The notes under the pieces are model-generated. The model had not been told where the DNA came from, searched no databases, and was given only the letters and a program-made list of their open reading frames with translations. Of a stretch of DNA of 23,591 nt, positions 16,049-23,570 are shown piece by piece. This stretch comes from an uncultured Eubacterium sp. (lineage in GTDB: Bacteria; Bacillota; Clostridia; Lachnospirales; Lachnospiraceae): positions 1-23,591 of the forward strand of contig CAJUIH010000052.1 of NCBI GenBank assembly GCA_910586045.1, written 5' to 3'. Within the stretch, counting starts at the first letter, position 1. Every line of letters starts with the position of its first letter. Both the position numbers and the translations under genes were made by a program.

Positions 16049-16055
16049 TTATAAT
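16027..16055 (+). promoter_or_regulatory. promoter of ridA
   Basis: TTGCAA (16027-16032), a 17-base spacer and a perfect TATAAT (16050-16055). The start would be near 16062, giving a leader of about 70 bases to the ATG at 16134. The spacer holds the GGCATGCG element. Confidence 0.75.
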
Positions 16056-16133
16056 TTTAAAAACATAACGGTGTCCGATGAAAAAAGGAACTCGCAAACA
16101 AATAAATATGAAAATAAACTGGGAGGGAATCAC

Positions 16134-16517
16134 ATGAAAACAATACTGAATACTAACAATGCACCGCAGGCAATCGGTCCGTATTCACAGGGTGTGGATA
16201 CCGGAAACCTGATGTTCTTATCCGGACAGCTTCCGATCGTACCATCCGAGGGAAAGATCGTAGCAGCCGACATTGAGGGGCAGACAAAACAGGCGCTCGA
16301 AAATGTAAAAGCGATCCTGGAATCCGCGGGCTGCGGGATGGACCATGTCGTAAAGACGACCGTATTTTTGCATGATATTGCGGATTTCGCAAAGATGAAC
16401 GGCGTGTACAAGGAGTTTTTCAGCGAAGGAAATTATCCGGCAAGATCGGCATTTCAGGTAGCTGCGCTTCCGCAGGGAGCATTGGTGGAAATTGAAGTAG
16501 TTGCGTTAAAGGCATAA
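16134..16517 (+). CDS. ridA: RidA-family imine/enamine deaminase
   Basis: A 127-residue RidA (YjgF/YER057c/UK114) protein of standard length. RidA forms a trimer and hydrolyses reactive 2-aminoacrylate and related imines to keto acids and ammonia. Seen: GPYSQGV (15-21), FLSGQLP, and the carboxylate-binding arginine R104 in PARSAFQV, followed by the strand LVEIEVVAL. The start is the ATG at 16134 with GGGAGGG upstream; the longer frame from 16044 runs back into the promoter. It has its own promoter and terminator. Since YgeX makes 2-aminoacrylate, RidA here probably protects PLP enzymes from damage or speeds pyruvate release. A more specialised deaminase role like that of RutC is possible. Confidence 0.93.
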   Translation: MKTILNTNNAPQAIGPYSQGVDTGNLMFLSGQLPIVPSEGKIVAADIEGQTKQALENVKAILESAGCGMDHVVKTTVFLHDIADFAKMNGVYKEFFSEGNYPARSAFQVAALPQGALVEIEVVALKA

Positions 16518-16520
16518 GCA

Positions 16521-16556
16521 GCCGGAACCTTTTCTCACTGCGGTGAAAAATCCGGC
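16521..16556 (+). other. hairpin following ridA
   Basis: GCCGGA (16521-16526) pairs with TCCGGC (16551-16556), and inside it TTTTCTCAC pairs with GTGAAAA with one mismatch around a 4-base loop. It starts three bases after the ridA stop and precedes the terminator at 16566. It may be part of the 3' end or of a leader for the downstream Mo genes. Confidence 0.45.
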
Positions 16557-16565
16557 GGCAAGCTT

Positions 16566-16611
16566 CCCTGGATAGCGTCTGCAGGCAGCGGGCTATTCAG
16601 GGGTATTTTTT
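16566..16611 (+). terminator. rho-independent terminator or attenuator before the Mo genes
   Basis: CCCTGGATAGC (16566-16576) pairs with GCTATTCAGGG (16592-16602) over 11 positions, one of them G-U, followed by a T-rich tail (TATTTTTTATATT). It lies 38 bases before the MoeA-like gene. No convincing promoter is visible between it and that gene, so some read-through or controlled termination is likely. Confidence 0.75.
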
Positions 16612-16649
16612 ATATTCACATCCTACACAGCAGAAAGGCGTACAGAACC

Positions 16650-17669
16650 ATGAAACGGATCAAAACAGAGGATGCCGTAGGGCAGGTGCTCTGCCATGAC
16701 ATTACACAGATTATAAAAGGGGTAACCAAAGACGCGGTATTTCGCAAAGGGCATGTCATACAGCCAGAGGACATCCCGGTTTTATTAAGCGTAGGGAAAG
16801 AGCATCTTTATATATGGGAAAACAATGCGCATATGCTGCATGAAAATGACGCTGCCCAGGTATTGTATGAATTGTGTAAAAATGCGCATATGCGTCCATC
16901 CGAGGTAAAAGAGGGAAAGATTGAACTGATTGCGGAATGCGACGGTTTATGGAAAGTCGATACCGAACGGCTTGCCCGTGTCAATGCATTGGGAGAAATG
17001 ATGATTGCAAGCCGTCACGGGAACTTTCCGGTGCGTGCAGGAGACAAGCTGGCAGGTATGCGCGTGATCCCGCTTGTGATCGAAAAGGAAAAAATGGAAC
17101 GTGCGAAAGAAGCGGCTGCGGGTGCGCCGATTTTTGCGCTGAAGCCGTTTGTAAAGAAAAAGGCAGGCATTGTAACAACCGGGAGCGAAGTCTATAACGG
17201 AAGAATTACAGACACGTTTACCCCGGTCATTGAAGAAAAGCTTTCCGCGTACGAAACGGAAGTGGTCGGGCATGAAATCTGTAACGATGATCCGCAGATG
17301 ATTACCGGGTCCATCCGCAAAATGCTGGAAGCGGGCGCCGAACTGGTGATCTGTACGGGCGGCATGAGTGTGGACCCGGACGACCAGACACCGGCGGCCA
17401 TCCGGGCCGCGTCGCAGCAGATGGTGACGTATGGGGCGCCTGTTCTGCCGGGGGCCATGTTCCTGTTGGCGTATACGGCACAGGGGATTCCGGTTATGGG
17501 CCTGCCGGGCTGTGTAATGTACGCGAAACGGACAATCTTCGACCTGGTGCTTCCAAGAATTATGGCGGACGACAGACTGGAGAAGCACGATTTTGATGTG
17601 CTGGGCGAAGGGGGCTTGTGTTTATCCTGTCCGGTTTGTACGTTTCCAAACTGCGGATTTGGGAAATAA
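16650..17669 (+). CDS. MoeA-like molybdopterin-binding protein with Cys-rich tail
   Basis: A 339-residue protein with a MoaB/MogA/MoeA-type molybdopterin-binding domain in its second half: GIVTTGSEVYNGRITDTF (about 172-189), CTGGMSVDPDDQTPAAI, PGAMFLLAY, GLPGCVMYAKRTIFDLVLPRI. The first half (about 1-160) differs from full MoeA, which is about 400 residues. It ends in a tail with Cys at 324, 327, 330 and 335. Proteins of this type accompany XdhC and selenium-dependent molybdenum hydroxylases, so a role in inserting or modifying Mo cofactor for a xanthine-dehydrogenase-like enzyme is likely. The ribosome site is weak (AAAGG, 12 bases from ATG). It is the first gene of the Mo block, 14 bases before the XdhC-like gene. 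Confidence 0.82.
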   Translation: MKRIKTEDAVGQVLCHDITQIIKGVTKDAVFRKGHVIQPEDIPVLLSVGKEHLYIWENNAHMLHENDAAQVLYELCKNAHMRPSEVKEGKIELIAECDGLWKVDTERLARVNALGEMMIASRHGNFPVRAGDKLAGMRVIPLVIEKEKMERAKEAAAGAPIFALKPFVKKKAGIVTTGSEVYNGRITDTFTPVIEEKLSAYETEVVGHEICNDDPQMITGSIRKMLEAGAELVICTGGMSVDPDDQTPAAIRAASQQMVTYGAPVLPGAMFLLAYTAQGIPVMGLPGCVMYAKRTIFDLVLPRIMADDRLEKHDFDVLGEGGLCLSCPVCTFPNCGFGK

Positions 17670-17683
17670 GAGGTGGTATCAGT

Positions 17684-18760
17684 ATGCAGGGAATACAATT
17701 CTATCAGGCCGTGGACGCGCTGGCTTCCCAAAACGGATGCGCGGCGCTGACGGCTGTCGAGGGCGGTTATTTGGGAAGAAAGGCGCTGTTTTTAGGACAG
17801 CAGGATACTTGGCGTTTGATTTGGCCGCCGAAACCGGATCCGTGGACAGATCTGTGCCGGATATGGCTTGGTGAAATTTCCGGTGTGAAACAAACTGGTA
17901 TTTATACGACAGGCGCGGGCCAAGTTTTCTGTGAATTATTCAGCGGGGAGAAAAAGCTGGTCGTATGCGGGGGCGGCCATGTGTCGATTCCGATTATACA
18001 GATTGCCCGTATGACCGGGTTTGCGGTGACCGTGTTAGAAGACCGGCCGGAATTTGCGGACCGTGCGAAAAAAGCCGGGGCGTCGGCTGTTATCTGCGCG
18101 CCGTATGCGCAGGGGCTGGCGCAGGTGGCGGGAGATGCGGATACGTTTTTTGTCATTGTGACAAGGGGGCATTTATATGACCAGATCTGCCTGGAAGCCA
18201 TATTGAACAAAGAATATGCCTATATCGGGATGATGGGAAGCAGAAAAAGGACAGGGATCGTAAAGCAGAATCTGGCCGGGAGCGGATACGCAAAAGCTGT
18301 GATCGACGGCATCCATACGCCGATCGGATTAGCGATCGGCGCGCGCACGCCCCAGGAAATCGCGGTTTCCGTTTTGGCGGAAGTGATTGCGGTAAAAAAC
18401 AAGCTGCCGGACGGCGGGTTTGAGCGGGAAATACTGGATGCCGTTTTAAACGGGACAGAGTCCATCGGCGTACTTTCGACGATCATCCGCCGCGAAGGTT
18501 CCGCCCCGCGGGATGTCGGGACAAAAATGCTGGTGCGCCCGGATGGAAGCTGCATCGGGACGGTTGGGGGCGGAAGCGCGGAAGCGCAGATTAAAGAACA
18601 AGCGCTGCGTCTGCTGCGTTCAGGGCGTGCGCAGATAGAAATCATGCATGCAGACCTGTCCGGCAAAGAAGCCGCAAAAGAGGGGATGGTCTGCGGCGGA
18701 ACGCTGGATGTGATGCTCGAAGTAGTCAGCAAAAAAAGAGACGGGAACAGCGATTGTTAA
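17684..18760 (+). CDS. XdhC/CoxI-family Mo-hydroxylase maturation protein
   Basis: A 358-residue XdhC-like protein. XdhC binds Mo cofactor and promotes its sulfuration and insertion into xanthine dehydrogenase. Seen: a Rossmann domain beginning LVVCGGGHVSIP (from residue 92), continuing to IGMMGSRKRTGIV and HTPIGLAIGARTPQEIAVSVLAE, then a CoxI-type domain with STIIRREGSAPRDVG (about 263) and GTVGGG (292-297). In many XdhC proteins the CoxI part is at the N-terminus, so the order looks swapped here. The start is the ATG at 17684 with AGAGGTGG upstream; an upstream frame to 17618 overlaps the previous gene without a ribosome site. No xdh structural gene lies in the window. Confidence 0.85.
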   Translation: MQGIQFYQAVDALASQNGCAALTAVEGGYLGRKALFLGQQDTWRLIWPPKPDPWTDLCRIWLGEISGVKQTGIYTTGAGQVFCELFSGEKKLVVCGGGHVSIPIIQIARMTGFAVTVLEDRPEFADRAKKAGASAVICAPYAQGLAQVAGDADTFFVIVTRGHLYDQICLEAILNKEYAYIGMMGSRKRTGIVKQNLAGSGYAKAVIDGIHTPIGLAIGARTPQEIAVSVLAEVIAVKNKLPDGGFEREILDAVLNGTESIGVLSTIIRREGSAPRDVGTKMLVRPDGSCIGTVGGGSAEAQIKEQALRLLRSGRAQIEIMHADLSGKEAAKEGMVCGGTLDVMLEVVSKKRDGNSDC

Positions 18761-18802
18761 AAACAAGGCAGAAAGCGGTGCGGGCTGCGGAAAGGAACCG
18801 GT

Positions 18803-19786
18803 ATGATAGACTCCTATGGAAGAATCATTGATTATATGCGTATTTCGATTACCGATCGATGCAATTTAAGATGCCGCTATTGTATGCCGGATCCCATTCC
18901 TCCCGCAGGAGGACAGGAATTGCTGACGTACGAAGAAATCGAACAGGTCTGCCAGGCAGCCGCGAAAGAAGGGGTCCAAAAGTTAAAAATCACCGGAGGC
19001 GAGCCGCTTGTGCGCGCCGGATGCAGCGAACTGGTCGGACGTTTCAAACAGATCCCCGGGATCCGCCAGGTCACGATGACTACAAACGGGATCCTTTTGC
19101 GGCAATACCTCCCGCAGCTTCTAAAAAACGGGCTGGATGCGGTCAATATCAGCCTGGATACAAGAAATCCAAAGGTTTACGAGGCGATTACCGGAACCGA
19201 CGGCTTTACGCGCGTATGGGAAAGTATCTGCCAGGCCCAGGATTCCGGGTGCAGAGTCAAAATCAACTGTGTGCTGCTAAAAGGGTTCAATGATAAGGAA
19301 TGGCGGCAGATGGCCGCGCTGGCGCGGGAAATGCCGGTGGATGTCCGCTTTATCGAGATGATGCCGATTGGATACGGGAAAAGGTACGGGACGGTTTCCA
19401 ACGAGTGGCTTTTGGCCGCGTTAAAAGAGGAGTTCCCGGGACTGGAAACGGATCCTAACAGGCATGGAAACGGGCCGGCGGTCTATTATAAAATGCCGGG
19501 CGCAAAAGGAAGTATTGGGTTTATCAGCGCCATGCACGGCAAATTTTGTCAGGGCTGCAATCGTCTGCGTCTGACTTGCGGCGGAAAAATAAAACCGTGC
19601 CTGTGTTTTGCGGACAGCGTAGATTTAGCGCCGGTTTTGCGCAAACCGGACCTGGATGACCGCGCAAAAGAGACACAAATCCGGGCGCTGCTTGGGCAGG
19701 CGGCCGCGGCAAAACCGCGCCAGCACCGGTTTGAAGATGCGGCGCAGGTAACGGAAACGGGACAGATGGCACAAATCGGCGGATAG
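18803..19786 (+). CDS. moaA: GTP 3',8-cyclase
   Basis: A 327-residue radical-SAM enzyme catalysing the first step of molybdopterin synthesis, GTP to 3',8-cyclo-GTP. Seen: the radical-SAM cluster CNLRCRYC (C20, C24, C27), KITGGEPLVR, the C-terminal second cluster C249, C252 and C266 in the spacing CxxCx13C, and the conserved C-terminal GlyGly. An extra Cys (259) lies between the second and third ligands. Length is normal. AAAGGAA lies upstream of the ATG. The partner moaC is not in the window. Confidence 0.95.
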   Translation: MIDSYGRIIDYMRISITDRCNLRCRYCMPDPIPPAGGQELLTYEEIEQVCQAAAKEGVQKLKITGGEPLVRAGCSELVGRFKQIPGIRQVTMTTNGILLRQYLPQLLKNGLDAVNISLDTRNPKVYEAITGTDGFTRVWESICQAQDSGCRVKINCVLLKGFNDKEWRQMAALAREMPVDVRFIEMMPIGYGKRYGTVSNEWLLAALKEEFPGLETDPNRHGNGPAVYYKMPGAKGSIGFISAMHGKFCQGCNRLRLTCGGKIKPCLCFADSVDLAPVLRKPDLDDRAKETQIRALLGQAAAAKPRQHRFEDAAQVTETGQMAQIGG

Positions 19787-19811
19787 CCTGCGCCTTGGCA
19801 AACCGCGCAGG
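19787..19811 (+). other. small hairpin overlapping a GGAGGGGG stretch
   Basis: CCTGCGC (19787-19793) pairs perfectly with GCGCAGG (19805-19811) directly after the moaA stop. The right arm overlaps the AGGAGGGGG run at 19809-19817, which could serve the upstream ATG at 19830. It may limit use of that start. Confidence 0.4.
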
Positions 19812-19844
19812 AGGGGGCCGCTTTGGCGGATGGAGAGAAAAACG

Positions 19845-20795
19845 ATGGGAAAAATTATTGCGATATGCACAAGTGAAACGCGCGGCACACAAAAAAAAGA
19901 GGTTGCAAGCGCTGTTTTAAAACCGGATTGGGGGATCGAACACGACGCGCATGCGGGAGGCTGGCACAGACAGGTTAGTATGCTGGCGGTGGAAAAAATC
20001 AATGGCTTTCGTTCCAAAGGTGCAGAGGTAGATTTTGGGGCGTTTGGGGAAAACCTGATTGTAGAAGGGTTTGACCTGCGTTCGGTTCCGGTTGGGACAA
20101 GGTTTCAGATCGGGGAAGCCGTTTTGGAACTGACGCAGATCGGGAAAGAATGCCATAGCCACTGTGAAATTTATAAAGTAATGGGCGACTGTATTATGCC
20201 GCGCGAAGGGGTGTTTGCCAAAGTGTTAAAGGGCGGGACCATCCAGGCGGGGGACGAGGTTCGTATGCTTTCCATGGAGAAAGACCGTCCGTTTACGGCG
20301 GCTGTCATTACAGTAAGCGATAAGGGGGCGGCGGGCGAGCGGGAAGACAAAAGCGGCCCGCTGATCTGCGGCCTGTTGTCCGGGCAGGGCTATGACGTGA
20401 TAGAAACGCTGCTTTTGGCGGACGAGCGTCCGGCGTTGGAACGGCAGTTAAGCAGGCTTGCCGACCAGCGGCAGGTCCATGTGGTATTTACGACAGGCGG
20501 AACCGGATTTTCACCGCGCGATATTACGCCGGAAGCGACTATGGCGGTCTGTGACCGGATGGCGAACGGGATTGCGGAAGCAATCCGCCAGTATTCCCTG
20601 ACAATTACCCCGCGCGCGATGTTTAGCAGGGCAGTCTGCGGGATCCGCAAAAAAACGCTCATCATCAATCTTGCGGGAAGCCCGAAAGCGGTAAAAGAAA
20701 GCTTGGAATATCTACTCCCGCATTTGGGGCATGGACTGGGGGTTTTGCGCGGTACCGATGGGGAATGCGGGCAGAAGTGCGGGTTCGGAGCATAG
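19845..20795 (+). CDS. MOSC domain fused to MoaB/MogA
   Basis: A 316-residue fusion. The MOSC half (about 1-150) has the family Cys segment IGKECHSHCEIYKVMGDC and GVFAKVLKGG; MOSC domains act in sulfur or cofactor transfer to Mo enzymes. The MoaB/MogA half (about 157-316) has AVITVSDKGAAGEREDKSGP, TTGGTGFSPRDITPEAT and LINLAGSPKAV, the molybdopterin adenylyltransferase signature. The start is the ATG at 19845, 9 bases after GGAG; the ATG at 19830 is an alternative. The protein ends CGQKCGFGA. The fusion type is known in anaerobes. It follows moaA by 58 bases and is followed by modA after 15 bases, so it belongs to one operon with the transport genes. Confidence 0.88.
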   Translation: MGKIIAICTSETRGTQKKEVASAVLKPDWGIEHDAHAGGWHRQVSMLAVEKINGFRSKGAEVDFGAFGENLIVEGFDLRSVPVGTRFQIGEAVLELTQIGKECHSHCEIYKVMGDCIMPREGVFAKVLKGGTIQAGDEVRMLSMEKDRPFTAAVITVSDKGAAGEREDKSGPLICGLLSGQGYDVIETLLLADERPALERQLSRLADQRQVHVVFTTGGTGFSPRDITPEATMAVCDRMANGIAEAIRQYSLTITPRAMFSRAVCGIRKKTLIINLAGSPKAVKESLEYLLPHLGHGLGVLRGTDGECGQKCGFGA

Positions 20796-20810
20796 AAAAA
20801 GAGGTTATCT

Positions 20811-21752
20811 ATGAAAAACAAATTTGTAACAGGCGTATTAACGGCAGCGGCTGTTGCGGTATTTGCGGCAGGGTGCGGCAATGCTGCTTCTGAAAGCGGG
20901 GACAAAACCGTGCAGCAGGATACACAGGACAATGGGGTGGCTTCTACAGGAGACCAGGGCAAGTCAGAAAACGGCGCCGATGATCCCGCGCAGGAAACAG
21001 AGGTCCAGGTATTTATAGCGGCCAGCCTAAATACCGTGATGACAGACCTGGCCGAACAATACAAGCAGATCCATCCGGAGGTAACGATTGTATACAATGC
21101 AGACAGTTCCGGCACACTGTTAACGCAGATTCAGGAAGGGTATGCATGCGACCTGTTTTTTTCCGCGGCGCAAAAACAAATGGACCAGCTTGACGCCGAC
21201 GGTTTGCTGGTTGCGGGCAGCCGCAGCAATGTGGTAAACAACCAGGTAGTAGTTGTCACGCGCAAAGGCAGCGGCACAAAGGTGACGGGGCTTGCCGATT
21301 TAGGAAAGGCCGAAAGCCTTGCATTGGCGGACGGCAGCGTTCCGGTTGGAAAATATACCAGGCAGGCCCTTATAAATCTGGATCTTTTGGAAAAAGCGGA
21401 CGACCCGGCGCAAATTACCACACAGCAGGTGTCCCAAGCGCTGGGCGGCGTGGAGATCAGCGAACAGGCAAATGTAAGCAAAGTTTTGGCAGCCGTTTTA
21501 GAGGGTTCCTGTGAAGTGGGAACAACGTATTATTCGGATACGTATGGCTATGAGGAGGAACTGGAAATATTGGAAACGGTCGGTTCTGATTTGACAGGAA
21601 ATGTGATTTATCCGCTTGCGCTGGTTGAAAACGAGGAAGCGGATGGGGCGCAGCAAAACGCAGCGAAAGAGTTTGCGGATTATCTTTTATCGGAGGAAGC
21701 CAAAGAAGTGTTTCGTTCCTACTATTTTGATACGGATGTAAGCATACGATAG
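20811..21752 (+). CDS. modA: molybdate ABC transporter, substrate-binding lipoprotein
   Basis: A 313-residue lipoprotein. The N-terminus has a signal peptide with lipobox FAAGC (C22), then a linker rich in Asp, Glu, Ser and Gln (about 23-65), then a periplasmic-binding-type domain with FIAASLNTVMTDLAEQYK, NADSSGTLLTQI, CDLFFSAAQKQMDQL and DGSVPVGKYTRQAL. This is the ModA pattern; the anchor fits a Gram-positive cell surface. Molybdate is the expected ligand. Tungstate cannot be excluded from sequence, although TupA proteins look different. It starts 15 bases after the MOSC-MoaB stop. Confidence 0.93.
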   Translation: MKNKFVTGVLTAAAVAVFAAGCGNAASESGDKTVQQDTQDNGVASTGDQGKSENGADDPAQETEVQVFIAASLNTVMTDLAEQYKQIHPEVTIVYNADSSGTLLTQIQEGYACDLFFSAAQKQMDQLDADGLLVAGSRSNVVNNQVVVVTRKGSGTKVTGLADLGKAESLALADGSVPVGKYTRQALINLDLLEKADDPAQITTQQVSQALGGVEISEQANVSKVLAAVLEGSCEVGTTYYSDTYGYEEELEILETVGSDLTGNVIYPLALVENEEADGAQQNAAKEFADYLLSEEAKEVFRSYYFDTDVSIR

Positions 21753-21789
21753 GAGACGGATATCCGCTTTGTCTGGAGGTGGGCGTTTT

Positions 21790-22494
21790 ATGCAAGAGTT
21801 CATGGATATTTTCAAAGGGCTAGACTGGAGCCCGCTGTTTATTTCGTTAAAAACAGGAATCGCGGCAACCTGCCTTTGTTTTTTCCTTGGAATATGGGCC
21901 GCGTACCAATCGATGAAAGCATCGTCTGCGGGGAAAGCGGTACTGGACGCAATCCTGACGCTTCCGCTTGTGCTCCCGCCGACTGTCGCGGGTTTTTTTC
22001 TGCTGCTTTTATTCAGCAGGCGCAGGCCGCTTGGTATCTTTTTGTACGAGCAGCTTGGCATCAAGGTCGTCCAGTCGTGGCTGGGCTGTATGGTCGCCGC
22101 GGTTATCATTGCGTTTCCGCTTATGTATCGAAATGCCAGGGCCGCGTTTGAACAGTTGGACCGGAACCTGATTTACGCGGGGCGTACGCTCGGTATGTCG
22201 GAAGCGAAAATATTTTTTCGAATCGTGCTCCCCTCGGCCGGGCCGGGTATTGCGTCCGGCACAATCCTGACCTTTGCGCGCGCGCTTGGGGAATATGGGG
22301 CCACATCGATGCTGGCAGGCAATATTCCCGGGAAGACAGGGACGATTTCCCAAAAAATCGCCATGGTCATGCAGGATGGGGATTTTGTGACGGCCGGCGT
22401 GTGGACGGCGGTGATTATACTGATTGCCTTTCTGGTTATTTTTCTATTGAACTTATTTTCCGGCAGTAAAATGAAACAGGTCAAACCATGGTAA
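21790..22494 (+). CDS. modB: molybdate ABC transporter, permease
   Basis: A 234-residue inner-membrane permease with about five hydrophobic spans. The EAA-loop segment that contacts the ATPase is clear: ARTLGMSEAKIFFRIVLP, followed by GEYGATSMLAGNIPG typical of ModB. The start is the ATG at 21790 with GGAGGTG 8 bases upstream; the frame is open back to a TTG at 21769 without a better site. Its 3' end overlaps modC by 7 bases. Confidence 0.94.
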   Translation: MQEFMDIFKGLDWSPLFISLKTGIAATCLCFFLGIWAAYQSMKASSAGKAVLDAILTLPLVLPPTVAGFFLLLLFSRRRPLGIFLYEQLGIKVVQSWLGCMVAAVIIAFPLMYRNARAAFEQLDRNLIYAGRTLGMSEAKIFFRIVLPSAGPGIASGTILTFARALGEYGATSMLAGNIPGKTGTISQKIAMVMQDGDFVTAGVWTAVIILIAFLVIFLLNLFSGSKMKQVKPW

Positions 22495-23570
22495 ACCAAA
22501 TGACAGCAGAGATTCAAATCCGAAAAAAACTGGGCAGCTTTCGATTGGACGTTTGTTTTCAGGCGCATACTTCCCGCGTCGGCATTCTTGGGGCATCCGG
22601 CTGCGGAAAGAGTATGACGCTCAAATGCATCGCCGGGATTGAAAAACCGGACGAGGGGACGATCCGGATCGCGGAGAACGTATTCTACGATTCCAAAACA
22701 AAACAGAACCAAAAGCCACAGCAGCGCCGGATCGGCTATCTGTTCCAAAACTACGCGCTATTTCCGTCTATGACGGCGGCGGAAAATATTGCGGCAGGAT
22801 TAAAAGGCCCAAAGGCGGAAAAAAAAAGGCGTGTGCAGGAAATGATTGCAAAATTCCATCTTGACGGCCTGGCCGGACGGCTGCCCGCGGAATTATCGGG
22901 CGGACAGCAGCAGCGGGTGGCGCTTGCGCGGATTATGGCGTATCAGCCGGATGTCATTTTGCTGGACGAGCCGTTCAGCGCGCTGGATGTCTTTTTAAAA
23001 GACCAGCTTCAGCGGGAACTGGCACAGATGCTGGAGGAATATACCGGGCTTGTCATTTTGGTTTCGCACAGCAGGGATGAGATCTACCGCTTTAGCGAAG
23101 AGCTTTTAATCATAGACCAGGGACGGGATCTTGTTTTTGGAAAAACAGCGGAACTTTTTGCCGATCCGGTATACCGGGAAGCCGCAAAACTGACCGGGTG
23201 CAAGAATTTTTCGCATATACAGAGGATTGATACGCATACATTTCGGGCGTCTGACTGGGGGATCACCGTGCACACAAAAAAAGAAATCCCAAAACAGGCG
23301 TCCTGTATTGGTTACCGTGCCCATGATTTTGTACCGGTTTGGGGACGAAAGGAAGAAAACTGCCTGCCTGTGGAGATCAGCCATTTTGCGAGACTCCCAT
23401 TTGAAACGAATTATTATATCCGCCCGCAGGGCAGGCAGGAAACGGATGTGGTCTGCTGGTTTGTGCAGCGGGAAAGAATGCGTGAGATCGAACAAAACGG
23501 AATGCCGGATTATTTGAAATTGGAAGAGGAAAAGGTCTTGTTTCTGCGCGAGGGAAAGGATGGCGGTTAG
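22488..23570 (+). CDS. modC: molybdate ABC transporter, ATP-binding protein
   Basis: A 360-residue ABC ATPase with Walker A GASGCGKS (35-42), Q-loop LFQNYALFPSMT, signature LSGGQQQR, Walker B VILLDEPFSALD and switch His in LVSHSRDE. A C-terminal region of about 120 residues follows. It corresponds to the TOBE-type regulatory part of ModC, but the match is loose. It starts inside the modB end (ATG overlaps by 7 bases), with ACAGG 7 bases upstream, so it is translationally coupled. ATG at 22500 is a weaker alternative. Only 21 bases follow its stop in the window. Confidence 0.93.
   Translation: MVNQMTAEIQIRKKLGSFRLDVCFQAHTSRVGILGASGCGKSMTLKCIAGIEKPDEGTIRIAENVFYDSKTKQNQKPQQRRIGYLFQNYALFPSMTAAENIAAGLKGPKAEKKRRVQEMIAKFHLDGLAGRLPAELSGGQQQRVALARIMAYQPDVILLDEPFSALDVFLKDQLQRELAQMLEEYTGLVILVSHSRDEIYRFSEELLIIDQGRDLVFGKTAELFADPVYREAAKLTGCKNFSHIQRIDTHTFRASDWGITVHTKKEIPKQASCIGYRAHDFVPVWGRKEENCLPVEISHFARLPFETNYYIRPQGRQETDVVCWFVQRERMREIEQNGMPDYLKLEEEKVLFLREGKDGG

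Noticed and set aside
15869..16133. Long N-terminal extensions of the second regulator (to 16045) and ridA (from 16044)
   Set aside because: Both run back through strong promoter boxes and lack ribosome sites, while good starts with Shine-Dalgarno sites exist at 15868 and 16134.
16518..16649. A Moco riboswitch before the MoeA-like gene
   Set aside because: Position and hairpins are suggestive, but I cannot match the consensus by eye, and the terminator is also explained as the end of ridA.
16650..20795. Selenocysteine-encoding in-frame UGA in the Mo/selenium-type genes
   Set aside because: All genes read full length to normal family ends with no internal UGA needed; selenium in such hydroxylases is normally a cofactor atom, not selenocysteine.
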